A DNA stretch of 8,935 nt from Rhodospirillaceae bacterium (GCA_002732845.1 NVSZ01000087.1:628-9562); one strand, 5' to 3'; positions 1-6,602 are shown, counted from the first letter of the stretch. Notes: generated by a model not told the origin, from the letters alone. Made by a program: numbers and translations.

Positions 1-989
1 GCTTCGATCACCAAGTTGCCCAAACGTGGGCCAACCGGAATGGTAATTTGGGACGAACCAATGCGTTCTTCTTTGCTTTTCGCCAGCAATTCGTCATAAG
101 CGGCCAAACGCGCCTTGGATTTTGACTGACGGGCTTTGGGCGATTGACGCACCCATTCCAATTCGTGTTTCAGCGTGCGTTGGCGAGCGTCTTCGTCTTT
201 GCCTTCTTGGGACAAACGTTTGCCTTGTTGTTCCAACCAGCTGGAATAATTGCCTTCGTATGGAATGCCACGACCCCGATCCAATTCCAAAATCCAACTG
301 GTGACATTGTCCAAGAAATAACGATCGTGGGTGACGATCATGACGGTGCCGGTATAGTCTTGAAGATAGCGTTCCAACCACGCGACCGATTCCGCGTCCA
401 AGTGGTTGGTGGGTTCATCCAACAACAACAGGTCGGGTTTTTGCAGCAACAAACGGCACAAGGCAATGCGGCGTTTTTCACCACCGGACAACTGTTCCAC
501 GGCGGCATCAGCCGGAGGACAGCGCAGCGCGTCCATGGCGATTTCGATGGTACGTTCCAATTCCCAACCGTCCACGGCATCGATCTTGGTTTGCAAATCG
601 CCTTGTTCTTCCAACAAAGCGGTCATTTCGTCGTCTTCCATGGGTTCGGCAAACTTCATGGAGATTTCGTTGAAACGATCCAATAAATCCTTGGTGCCGC
701 CAAGGCCCGACATCACATTGCCAACCACGTCGAGGCTGTTGTCGAGCTCTGGTTCTTGTTCCAGATAGCCAATTTTGACGCCATCGGCAGCCCAGGCTTC
801 GCCATTATATTCGGTATCGATGCCCGCCATGATTTTCATCAACGTGGACTTACCAGAACCGTTGTGGCCCAAAACGCCGATTTTAACGCCGGGCAAAAAC
901 GACAGCGTGATGTTGTTCAAGATTTCCTTGCCACCGGGAAAGACCTTGGTCATATTTTTCATCACGTAGATATATTGGTAAGAGGCCAA
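1..989 (-). CDS. ettA: Energy-dependent translational throttle protein EttA (ABC-F), N-terminal 329 codons, cut by the window edge
   Basis: EttA is a cytoplasmic ABC-F ATPase that binds the ribosomal E site and gates the first elongation steps according to the ATP/ADP ratio. Seen here: Walker A GHNGSGKST at residues 41-49, a helical arm-like insert at about 95-145, signature LSGGEKRR at 167-174, Walker B with LLLLDEPTNHLD at 187-198, and the switch histidine of VTHD at 221. These are followed by the charged inter-domain linker (KHELEWVRQSPKARQSKSKAR) that contacts P-site tRNA in the family. The family is usually about 555 residues, so the second ATPase domain lies beyond the left edge. The start is taken as TTG at 987-989. 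It gives MASYQYIYVMKNMTKVFPGG, which matches the family N-terminus, has AAGGA about 8 bases upstream, and has an in-frame TAA five codons upstream. An ATG further upstream is in another frame. Confidence 0.95.
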   Translation of the reverse strand, partial: MASYQYIYVMKNMTKVFPGGKEILNNITLSFLPGVKIGVLGHNGSGKSTLMKIMAGIDTEYNGEAWAADGVKIGYLEQEPELDNSLDVVGNVMSGLGGTKDLLDRFNEISMKFAEPMEDDEMTALLEEQGDLQTKIDAVDGWELERTIEIAMDALRCPPADAAVEQLSGGEKRRIALCRLLLQKPDLLLLDEPTNHLDAESVAWLERYLQDYTGTVMIVTHDRYFLDNVTSWILELDRGRGIPYEGNYSSWLEQQGKRLSQEGKDEDARQRTLKHELEWVRQSPKARQSKSKARLAAYDELLAKSKEERIGSSQITIPVGPRLGNLVIE

Positions 990-1177
990 CTGATTGTTCC
1001 TTCGTTATTCATAAATTGCAAAGCGTGCTGTTAGGCTGGTTTTAGCATATAGTTTCCACAGTGCATACACTTGCCTATGTTGCGATCTGTTGCCTTTGGT
1101 TGACGGTACGATTGCCCAAGCGTAATACTGATTTTAAGGGTGTTTGCCTATAGCCCATTATTACGGAAAGGCGTCAG
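990..1177. other. Divergent intergenic region between ettA and the LysE-family gene
   Basis: This 188-base gap separates two genes that read away from each other, so it should hold both promoters. A plausible sigma-70-type promoter for the rightward gene is visible at 1100-1129. For the leftward ettA gene only the Shine-Dalgarno sequence AAGGA is clear. An AT-rich TATGCT-like element lies further upstream but has no convincing -35 box. I see no open frame with coding character and no riboswitch-like structure. Confidence 0.5.
1100..1129 (+). promoter_or_regulatory. Candidate sigma-70-type promoter of the LysE-family gene
   Basis: TTGACG at 1100-1105 (five of six matches to the -35 consensus) is separated by 18 bases from AATACT at 1124-1129 (four of six matches to the -10 consensus). 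It ends 48 bases before the ATG at 1178, which leaves room for a short leader. The call rests on motif match and position only. Confidence 0.4.
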
Positions 1178-1786
1178 ATGAATTTTACAACCACTTTAGG
1201 TCTTACTTTCGCGACATTGGCCTTTGTTTTATCACCCGGCCCCGCAAATATAGCCGTGCTCATCACAAGCGCGCGCGATGGATTTATGGCGGGGTTTTTT
1301 CTGGCCATCGGCGAAGTTATTGGCGCACTTATATACTTGATCATTGCGATGTTTTCACTTGCCGTACTTTCTTCCGCAATAGAACCTGTGATGATTTATG
1401 TCAAATTTGGCGGTGCGATGTACCTCGTTTATCTGGGCTATATGCAATTCATCAGTAATAGTGCCCTCAAGGACGAAGCCCGTCAAAGACGTTCGCCCCT
1501 TAACCAAATGCTGGTTGGTCTTCTGATCAATGGAAGCAACCCTAAACTGGTGTTGTTTTATCTTTCATTTTTGCCCCTGTTCATTGATCTGAACACCCTT
1601 ACTCTCCCTGTCGGAATACAGATCGTTTTCATCATCGGATCGACTCTTTTGGCGGGGATTAGCGTGGTCTGTGGATTGGGCCAGCAGCTAAGTCGTTTGA
1701 TGCGCCACACCAAAATGGCCCAGCGGGTGAACAGAATTAGCGGTGTTATGATGATCGGGGTTGGCATTTCTGTTGCGCGATCCTAA
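1178..1786 (+). CDS. LysE/RhtB family amino acid exporter
   Basis: This 202-residue inner-membrane protein is close to the usual 205-210 residues of the LysE/RhtB family, which exports amino acids such as homoserine, threonine, lysine or leucine by proton exchange. Family marks seen are the N-terminal PGPAN at residues 20-24 followed by the glycine-rich second helix (GFMAGFFLAIGEVIGA), the KFGGAMYLVYLGYMQF helix at about 76-91, and NPKLVLFYLSFLPLF at 121-135. Hydrophobicity suggests about six membrane segments, with a basic loop at about 98-106 (KDEARQRR). GGAAAG lies about 7 bases before the ATG and supports this start. It is the only rightward gene between two leftward units, so it is probably transcribed alone. 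No adjacent Lrp- or LysR-type regulator is visible. The substrate cannot be read from the sequence. Confidence 0.9.
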   Translation: MNFTTTLGLTFATLAFVLSPGPANIAVLITSARDGFMAGFFLAIGEVIGALIYLIIAMFSLAVLSSAIEPVMIYVKFGGAMYLVYLGYMQFISNSALKDEARQRRSPLNQMLVGLLINGSNPKLVLFYLSFLPLFIDLNTLTLPVGIQIVFIIGSTLLAGISVVCGLGQQLSRLMRHTKMAQRVNRISGVMMIGVGISVARS

Positions 1787-1813
1787 TTGACCAGCTTTTG
1801 CAAAAGATTTGGC

Positions 1814-2086
1814 CTATTCGTTTAAGTCTTCTTCAGCGTCTAAGATCATTTTTGCATCTTCGGGTTTGACGTCGTGAAAAAATTCTCCGCCCCGGATTTT
1901 GACGTTGGGGCCTTGACCGCAATACCCCATGCAAACGTTTCTTTTGATTTTGACTTTGTTGCCGCGTTGTTTGGCCTCGTTAATCAGCGCGCGCAGGGCA
2001 TCAATGGCGCCTTGGCCAATGCACGCGGCACCACCGGCACGCTTGTTGATACAGATAAAAATTTCGCGTTTTTTAGGCCTATTCAT
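1814..2086 (-). CDS. Thioredoxin-like [2Fe-2S] ferredoxin
   Basis: This small cytoplasmic protein of 90 residues has no signal peptide. Four cysteines are spaced as C12-X9-C22 and C52-X3-C56, in the contexts FICINKRAGGAACIGQGA and RNVCMGYCGQGPNV. This is the ligand pattern of thioredoxin-fold [2Fe-2S] ferredoxins, related to the NuoE/24 kDa subunit of complex I and to clostridial-type 2Fe-2S ferredoxins. These proteins carry single electrons, and the redox partner is unknown here. The C-terminus is acidic (DAEEDLNE). The start codon lies six bases after the stop of the upstream permease gene, with CGGA about 8 bases before the ATG, so it is probably co-transcribed with the amino acid transporter. 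That is an odd companion because the transporter needs no electrons. The four cysteines make the family assignment firm; the role is open. Confidence 0.88.
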   Translation of the reverse strand: MNRPKKREIFICINKRAGGAACIGQGAIDALRALINEAKQRGNKVKIKRNVCMGYCGQGPNVKIRGGEFFHDVKPEDAKMILDAEEDLNE

Positions 2087-2092
2087 TAATCA

Positions 2093-2794
2093 TTATCCGA
2101 TAATCACAACAGGCTCTTTACGGTCCGCATGCAGGCGATGTTCCAGGTAACGAATAAACAGCGTCAGGCCATACGTCAGAACCAAATAGAAAGCCCCCGC
2201 CGTTAAAAAGCTTTCCATCGGCAAATAGTTCTTCGCATATACCGTACGCGCCATGCCCGTAATGTCCAGTAACGTAATTGTGCTGGCCAACGCACTCGCT
2301 TTTAACATCAAAATGATTTCATTGCCATATGCCGGCAACGCAATACGGAAGGCACGGGGTAATAAAATACGGGTATAGACTTGACGATGGCTCATGCCCA
2401 CCGCACGCGCGGCTTCAACTTCGCCAACGGGTACGGTTTGAATGGCACCCCGCAGAATTTCTGAAATATAGGCTCCGGTGTGCAGCGTAAAGGTGATGAC
2501 CGCGCACCAATAAGCTTCTTTCAGCACGATCCAAAAAATGCTTTCGCGCACGGCTTCGAATTGCCCCAATCCGTAATAGATCAAAAACAATTGCACCAGC
2601 AACGGCGTGCCGCGAAACAAGAACACATAAGTCCGGGGCAAAATGTTAATCCACCACGTTTTTGAAAGCCGGGCAATCGCCACGGGTACGGCGAGGCATA
2701 GACCTAAAAAACCGGACAGGAACAACAATTGAAGCGTCAGCCCCGCACCCTCGGCCAACAGCGGCAACATGTCTGTGATGGCTTGCCAATTCAT
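2093..2794 (-). CDS. Polar amino acid ABC transporter permease (HisM/ArtM/OccM type)
   Basis: This 233-residue inner-membrane subunit has about five transmembrane helices and forms the channel as a heterodimer with the product of the upstream permease gene. Seen are the FRGTPLLVQLFLIYYGLG segment at about 60-77, typical of the HisM side of these pairs, and the cytoplasmic EAA loop at about 125-154 (EVEAARAVGM, then ILLPRAFRIALP), which docks onto the ATPase. Its ATG overlaps the stop of the upstream permease gene by four bases (ATGA), a sign of translational coupling. The length matches the family (about 230-240). The substrate class, polar or basic amino acids, comes from similarity to the His/Arg/octopine transporters and has not been proven. 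Confidence 0.93.
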   Translation of the reverse strand: MNWQAITDMLPLLAEGAGLTLQLLFLSGFLGLCLAVPVAIARLSKTWWINILPRTYVFLFRGTPLLVQLFLIYYGLGQFEAVRESIFWIVLKEAYWCAVITFTLHTGAYISEILRGAIQTVPVGEVEAARAVGMSHRQVYTRILLPRAFRIALPAYGNEIILMLKASALASTITLLDITGMARTVYAKNYLPMESFLTAGAFYLVLTYGLTLFIRYLEHRLHADRKEPVVIIG

Positions 2795-3486
2795 GACGCC
2801 AGCTCCCTCACACCTGTGCTGGCGCGTTTTTCAAGATGCCGTAAACCAAACGAGGCCAGCGATGTCAGAACCAAATAAATTACCGCGGCGGCTAAATAAA
2901 AGGTGAAGGGTTCTTTGGTACGGCCCACGGCAAACGCGGTGACGCGCAACAATTCTTCTAGTCCCACCACAGACACCAACGCGGTATCCTTCATCAAAAT
3001 CATAAATAAATTGCCAAGTCCGGGGAGCGCGATGCGCCAGACTTGGGGTAGTGTTATGCGAAAAAAAGTTTGAAACGACGACATGCCCAAGGCGCGAGCG
3101 GCTTCAGCTTGACCTTTGGGAATGGCGATGATGGCTCCGCGAAACAGTTCTGAAGCGTACGCGCCAAAGATAAAACCAAGGGCGACAAAACCCGCCACAA
3201 AACCACTGACTTCGATATATTCGTCATATCCAAATTTTGCAGCGATCATCATCAGCACATGAGACGCGCCAAAATAAAACGAAAGTACCACCAAAAATTC
3301 AGGCAAGCCCCGAACCAATGTTGAATAGCTGTTGCCCATCCAACGAAAAATAGCGGTGTCGGAAAGCTTGGCCGTCGCCCCAATCAGACCTAAAACAAGG
3401 CCAAGGGCCAGCGCGGTGAAGGTCAATTTTACGGTGACAATTGTACCCTGTAAAAGCAAGCCTTCGAAACCATGTAGATCAATCAT
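2791..3486 (-). CDS. Polar amino acid ABC transporter permease (HisQ/ArtQ/OccQ type)
   Basis: This is a 231-residue inner-membrane permease, the partner of the downstream HisM-type subunit. Seen are the VRGLPEFLVVLSFYFG segment at about 58-73, the EAA loop at about 126-155 (QAEAARALGM, then ITLPQVWRIALP), and GLGNLFMILMKDTALVSVVGL, which is characteristic of the HisQ side. About five membrane helices are expected. The start ATG has AAGG about 6 bases upstream. It lies 75 bases after the binding-protein gene, and that gap holds a hairpin terminator, so expression of both permeases probably depends on read-through. Its stop overlaps the next start (ATGA). Confidence 0.93.
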   Translation of the reverse strand: MIDLHGFEGLLLQGTIVTVKLTFTALALGLVLGLIGATAKLSDTAIFRWMGNSYSTLVRGLPEFLVVLSFYFGASHVLMMIAAKFGYDEYIEVSGFVAGFVALGFIFGAYASELFRGAIIAIPKGQAEAARALGMSSFQTFFRITLPQVWRIALPGLGNLFMILMKDTALVSVVGLEELLRVTAFAVGRTKEPFTFYLAAAVIYLVLTSLASFGLRHLEKRASTGVRELAS

Positions 3487-3521
3487 TTTGGACCTTGGCG
3501 TGTGAACCTGAAAGAAAAGAA

Positions 3522-3551
3522 AAAACCAACGAGGATATCCCCGTTGGTTTT
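3522..3551 (-). terminator. Intrinsic (partial) terminator between the binding-protein and permease genes
   Basis: The arms AAAACCAACG (3522-3531) and CGTTGGTTTT (3542-3551) are perfectly complementary. The enclosed bases contain GGATATCC, which can extend the stem past one mismatch and leave an ATAT loop. Read leftward, the hairpin is followed by a T-rich run (TTTTTTCTTTTC at its end and beyond). It begins 10 bases downstream of the binding-protein stop and lies inside the operon. A leaky terminator or 3' stabilising hairpin here would give more binding protein than permease, as is common in binding-protein-dependent transporters. Confidence 0.85.
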
Positions 3552-3561
3552 CGCTTAAATC

Positions 3562-4323
3562 TTAATAGATGGAAACCGCAAAATACTTCGCATTTATTTT
3601 TGCGTAGGTACCATTTGCAACAATTGCCTTAATCGCTGCATTTAGTTTTATGCGCAGTGGATCACCTTTACGGATCGCAATACCAATCAGGTCATTGCTG
3701 AATACAGGATCGCCTTTGAATTCATAGTTTTTGCCCGCATCTGATTTCAACCATGCATCATTCACAAAAACATCGGCCAAGATGCCATCCAAACGACCCG
3801 ACGACAGGTCAAGAAAAGCATTTTCTTGGGTGTCATAAAGTCTGATTTTTGCGCCTTCACGATTTTTTTCCAACCAGTCGCCGCTGATCGTGGCGCGTTG
3901 AGCCCCGACGGTTTTGCCTTTTAGGCCCGCCAGAGATACGTCCAAGTTCATGCCGGATTTTCCAATAAACTGAAGTTGATTGGTATAGTAGCGTTCAGAA
4001 AAATCGACGGCTTTTTTGCGGTCTTCGGTGATTGACATAGAGGCAATAATTGCATCAAATTTACGCGCCAACAAAGCCGGAATAATGCCGTCCCAATCTT
4101 GTTTCACAAAAGTGCAGTCTGCGCCCATTTCGTCACACAAAGCTTTGGCAATATCCACGTCAAAACCGACCAGATTACCGTCTTTGTCAACGGCGTTAAA
4201 GGGAGGGTAAGCGCCTTCGGTACCGATGCGAATTTTTTCGCCCGCATTTGCCGAACCAACACTCACAGCAAATACTGCAATCGCGGCAACGGCCAGTCCT
4301 TTTAAGTTTTGGGTAAGTTTCAT
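3562..4323 (-). CDS. Periplasmic polar amino acid-binding protein (ArgT/HisJ type)
   Basis: This 253-residue solute-binding protein captures the substrate in the periplasm and delivers it to the permease pair. A signal peptide is visible: a basic start, the hydrophobic stretch GLAVAAIAVFAVSVGSA, and a probable cut after ANA at residue 27. The mature protein begins with KIRIGTEGAYPPFN, the family opening. Cysteines 63 and 70 correspond in spacing to the conserved disulfide of HisJ. ASMSITEDRKKAVDFS at about 94-109 holds the serines and Arg102 that bind the amino acid backbone in HisJ and the lysine/arginine/ornithine-binding protein. The ATG at 4321-4323 is preceded by AAGGAG at a good distance. 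A TTG seven codons upstream is in frame but lies upstream of that site and would spoil the signal peptide. The likely ligand is a basic amino acid, by family. Confidence 0.94.
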   Translation of the reverse strand: MKLTQNLKGLAVAAIAVFAVSVGSANAGEKIRIGTEGAYPPFNAVDKDGNLVGFDVDIAKALCDEMGADCTFVKQDWDGIIPALLARKFDAIIASMSITEDRKKAVDFSERYYTNQLQFIGKSGMNLDVSLAGLKGKTVGAQRATISGDWLEKNREGAKIRLYDTQENAFLDLSSGRLDGILADVFVNDAWLKSDAGKNYEFKGDPVFSNDLIGIAIRKGDPLRIKLNAAIKAIVANGTYAKINAKYFAVSIY

Positions 4324-4347
4324 TTTGTTCTCTCCTTGTGACAAAGC

Positions 4348-5127
4348 CTAATGAATGTGGCTTGCCATAAATGTGCGGACCCGTTCGGAATCTGCATTGT
4401 TAAACATTTTATCGGGGGAGCCTTGTTCTTCCACTTTACCTTCATGCAAGAACATCGTCTGGTTAGAGACTTCGCGGGCAAAGCCCATTTCATGCGTGAC
4501 GATCAGCATGGTGCGACCTTCTTCAGCCAACGAACCAATGACGTTCAAGACCTCGTTCACAAGTTCAGGGTCTAAAGCCGACGTTGGTTCGTCAAATAAA
4601 ATTACATCCGGTTCCATCGCCAAGGTGCGCGCAATGGCGGCGCGTTGCTGCTGTCCACCGGACAGGTGCGAAGGATAATGGTTGCGGTGATCAGCAAGAC
4701 CAACCCGGTCCAGCAAGGTCTCGGCTCGTTCTATGGCGTCTTTTTTGGAAAGTTTTAAGACCTGCATGGGGGCTTCGATAATATTTTCCAAGACATTCAA
4801 ATGCGGCCACAAATTAAACGACTGAAAGACGAATCCAATGCGCGCGCGCAAGCGGGCCAATTGTTTTTGATCGGCAGGAACCAACATGCCGCCCTTACCC
4901 GTTTTGGTGAGGATTTCTTCACCGTCCACAACGACCCTGCCCTGGTCTGGGTATTCCAAATAATTGATGCATCTCAAAAAAGTGCTCTTGCCCGAACCGC
5001 TGGAGCCCAAGATGGAAATCACATCGCCACGCTTGGCCTTTACAGAGATTCCTTTAAGGACGTCTTGCCCACCAAATCGTTTGTGAATACCTTCAACATT
5101 AAGCAGGTGCGTGTCATTTTCAGCCAT
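4348..5127 (-). CDS. Polar amino acid ABC transporter ATPase (HisP/ArtP/OccP type)
   Basis: This 259-residue cytoplasmic ATPase powers the transporter. All motifs are intact: Walker A GSSGSGKST at 41-49, Q-loop Gln102 in FVFQSFNLWPH, signature LSGGQQQR at 155-162, Walker B VILFDE at 175-180, D-loop SALD at 183-186, and switch His212 in VTHEMGFA. The insert with LTKTGKGGMLVPAD at about 73-86 matches the HisP subfamily. It is the first gene of the leftward operon and lies 24 bases before the binding-protein ATG. The start ATG at 5125-5127 gives a family-like N-terminus, but I see only a weak ribosome site (GGAT about 15 bases upstream). Placing the ATPase gene first, ahead of the binding protein, differs from the enteric his operon, where hisP is last. 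Confidence 0.95.
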   Translation of the reverse strand: MAENDTHLLNVEGIHKRFGGQDVLKGISVKAKRGDVISILGSSGSGKSTFLRCINYLEYPDQGRVVVDGEEILTKTGKGGMLVPADQKQLARLRARIGFVFQSFNLWPHLNVLENIIEAPMQVLKLSKKDAIERAETLLDRVGLADHRNHYPSHLSGGQQQRAAIARTLAMEPDVILFDEPTSALDPELVNEVLNVIGSLAEEGRTMLIVTHEMGFAREVSNQTMFLHEGKVEEQGSPDKMFNNADSERVRTFMASHIH

Positions 5128-5171
5128 GATAACTATTCAAAATATCCATTTGGTTGCAGAGTGCACCAAGA

Positions 5172-5200
5172 ACTCTAGGACACTCAAAGCTCCCCCGCAA
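5172..5200 (-). promoter_or_regulatory. Weak candidate promoter of the amino acid transporter operon
   Basis: Read leftward, TTGCGG (5195-5200, three of six matches) is separated by 17 bases from TAGAGT (5172-5177, four of six matches). It lies about 45 bases before the ATPase start. The match is weak and is offered mainly because the spacing and position are right and nothing better is visible in the 134-base gap between the divergent genes. Confidence 0.2.
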
Positions 5201-5261
5201 CACCTTTATCTGGCTCTGAACGTGCTGGTCTTCCCTTATATTATTCTGCTATCATTAACAG

Positions 5262-5435
5262 ATGCCAAAAGACCTTAAATGCCCTGAATGTGGAAAACCA
5301 TACCCCTGTAACCCTGATGGGGATTGTTGGTGTAAAACTGTTGAAATTGTCGAAATCCCCAAAGACCTGCAAAGCACAACTTGCTTATGTCCATGTCAAT
5401 TGGAAAAGCTTTCGGCAAAACAAAAGCCTTTTTAA
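5262..5435 (+). CDS. Small cysteine-rich CWC family protein
   Basis: This is a 57-residue open frame with eight cysteines: CPEC at residues 7-10, C16, CWC at 22-24, and CLCPC at 41-45. The order CPxCG, C, CWC, then CLCxC matches the small cysteine-rich CWC family of uncharacterised bacterial proteins, which probably bind zinc through these cysteines. It has no signal peptide or membrane helix, so it is probably cytoplasmic. The stop TAA lies 51 bases before the hemerythrin gene on the same strand, so the two may share a transcript. The ATG at 5262 has no clear Shine-Dalgarno sequence; a short leader or leaderless start is possible, with the AT-rich TATATTATT about 15-25 bases upstream. A longer frame starting at 5290 in another phase is a shadow. 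The cysteine pattern makes chance very unlikely, but the function is unknown. Confidence 0.82.
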   Translation: MPKDLKCPECGKPYPCNPDGDCWCKTVEIVEIPKDLQSTTCLCPCQLEKLSAKQKPF

Positions 5436-5486
5436 TTGGTTTTATGTTCTGAAGACGTTAGACTTAATCTCTTCTAAGGAGACTCA

Positions 5487-5864
5487 ATGTTTACGGAAAA
5501 TCGCACGCTGAGTATTGGCATTTTAGAAATTGATCAAGAGCATCAGGCTCTCGACAATCTTGTTGCTAAACTTGAGCGCATGGTTGTTTCTCAGTCTTCT
5601 AAAAAAGACCTTCAAACCGCCTTTCAAGACGTCCACAAAGCGATGCTCAGTCATTTCAAAACCGAAGAGAATATCTTTGGGCCTAAAATTGATGAACTTG
5701 TGAAAAACCATAAAGTTGAACACGCTTGGTTTTTAGCGGAAATGAAATTTTTAGATGCCCATATGGATCATGATTATGATGTCTGGCGAGATAAGTTTTT
5801 TAACCTCGCAAACAAACTGACTCGCCACATCATAAAGTTCGATATGGAAATTGCACACGACTAG
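5487..5864 (+). CDS. Bacteriohemerythrin
   Basis: This single-domain hemerythrin of 125 residues has a non-heme di-iron centre in a four-helix bundle. All seven iron ligands are present in order: His19 (in IDQEHQ), His56 and Glu60 (HFKTE), His75 and His79 (HKVEH), and His114 and Asp119 (HIIKFD). The family binds O2 reversibly and in some bacteria delivers it to oxidases or senses and stores O2, iron or NO. There is no signal peptide or fused signalling domain, so it should act in the cytoplasm. The ATG has AAGGAG about 6 bases upstream, a strong site. It follows the CWC gene on the same strand and converges with the nap operon. A weak promoter (TTGGTT, 17 bases, TAGACT at 5436-5464) could give it separate transcription. 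Confidence 0.95.
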   Translation: MFTENRTLSIGILEIDQEHQALDNLVAKLERMVVSQSSKKDLQTAFQDVHKAMLSHFKTEENIFGPKIDELVKNHKVEHAWFLAEMKFLDAHMDHDYDVWRDKFFNLANKLTRHIIKFDMEIAHD

Positions 5865-5898
5865 AGCATTTTCGGGATAACCTGAATAAGCCACATAT

Positions 5899-5939
5899 AA
5901 AAAACCGCCGAGCTTGCCATGAAAGCCCGGCGGTTTTTT
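5899..5939. terminator. Bidirectional intrinsic terminator between the hemerythrin and napC genes
   Basis: The arms AAAAAACCGCCG (5899-5910) and CGGCGGTTTTTT (5928-5939) pair perfectly over 12 bases. A GC/GC pair past one A-C mismatch can extend the stem. The rightward copy ends in eight T residues (5934-5941) and the leftward copy in six T residues followed by ATAT. It sits 34 bases after the hemerythrin stop and 24 bases after the napC stop, so it can end both converging transcripts. Confidence 0.93.
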
Positions 5940-5963
5940 TTATTTAACTCTAAACAAAAAAGT

Positions 5964-6602
5964 TTACTTTGATTTATGTCCGAACGTAGCAGCACCACCT
6001 TCTGAGGTAACACCAGCGGGCAATTCATGAGCAATACCTTTATGGCAATTGATACAAGTCATGCCCGTAGCGATCGCACCATCATGACTTTCCCGAGACC
6101 GTTTTTGTTGGGATGGGAAATCCATAAATTCAAAGTTGTGACAGTTGCGGCATTCACGAGAATCCGTTTCTTCCATAACTTTCCACACATTTTCTGCCAA
6201 CTCTAAACGCTTGGCTTCAAATTTTTCGCGGGTATCAATGGTGCCCAAAATCTTGTGATACACTTCGTTTGATGCTTTGATTTTGCGCGCAATCTTATGT
6301 ATCCACGTTTTAGGGACGTGGCAATCTGGACACGTGGCCCGCACGCCCGTGCGGTTTGAATAGTGGATTGTTTGTTTATATTCACGGTAAACATTCTGTT
6401 CCATTTCATGACACGAAATACAGAACTCTTCTGTGTTGGTTATTTCCATTGACCAGTTAAAGCCACCCCAAAAGATAACCCCCGCAACAAAACCGACACT
6501 CAACAACGACCCCAAAGCATATTTTTTGTTGGGGTGACGCAAAGCCTGCCATAAATTCTTGAGCATCGACGATTTAGCCTTATCTTCATTTTCGCCAGTC
6601 AT
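5964..6602 (-). CDS. napC: NapC, membrane-anchored tetraheme c-type cytochrome
   Basis: NapC takes electrons from membrane quinol and passes them to periplasmic NapB and NapA for nitrate reduction. This 212-residue protein has one N-terminal membrane helix (about 28-48) followed by a periplasmic domain with four haem sites: CISCH (61-65), CPDCH (91-95), CRNCH (151-155) and CINCH (183-187). This matches NapC/NirT proteins in length and spacing. The quinol-site region after the first haem (HEMEQNVYREYKQTIHYSN) is conserved in style. It is the last gene of the operon and starts nine bases after the napB stop, with AGGA overlapping that stop. NirT and TorC are relatives, but the place next to napB makes NapC the right name. 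Confidence 0.95.
   Translation of the reverse strand: MTGENEDKAKSSMLKNLWQALRHPNKKYALGSLLSVGFVAGVIFWGGFNWSMEITNTEEFCISCHEMEQNVYREYKQTIHYSNRTGVRATCPDCHVPKTWIHKIARKIKASNEVYHKILGTIDTREKFEAKRLELAENVWKVMEETDSRECRNCHNFEFMDFPSQQKRSRESHDGAIATGMTCINCHKGIAHELPAGVTSEGGAATFGHKSK

Noticed and set aside
144..686. 180-residue rightward frame opposite ettA
   Set aside because: It is antisense to a well-conserved ettA sequence with intact ABC motifs, and the rich Gln/Phe content is what antisense frames of such genes give.
990..1060. Possible ettA promoter (TATGCT-like element near 1045-1055)
   Set aside because: No -35 box at a sensible distance, so it was not listed as a feature.
1071..1151. Repeated TTGCCTAT in the exporter upstream region
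   Set aside because: Two eight-base copies with unmatched flanks in AT-rich DNA are within chance expectation.
1795..1806. 12-base perfect palindrome CTTTTGCAAAAG between the exporter and ferredoxin stops
   Set aside because: As a hairpin it has only about four pairs, and it lacks a following T run on either strand. It is too weak to call a terminator, though it could be a minor protein site.
4324..4344. TTG start seven codons upstream of the binding-protein ATG
   Set aside because: The ribosome site AAGGAG lies inside this extension and is spaced for the downstream ATG. The longer form would place polar residues ahead of the signal peptide.
5290..5511. 73-residue rightward frame overlapping the CWC and hemerythrin genes
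   Set aside because: It is out of phase with both, overlaps the hemerythrin start, and has no recognisable features. The CWC frame explains this stretch better.
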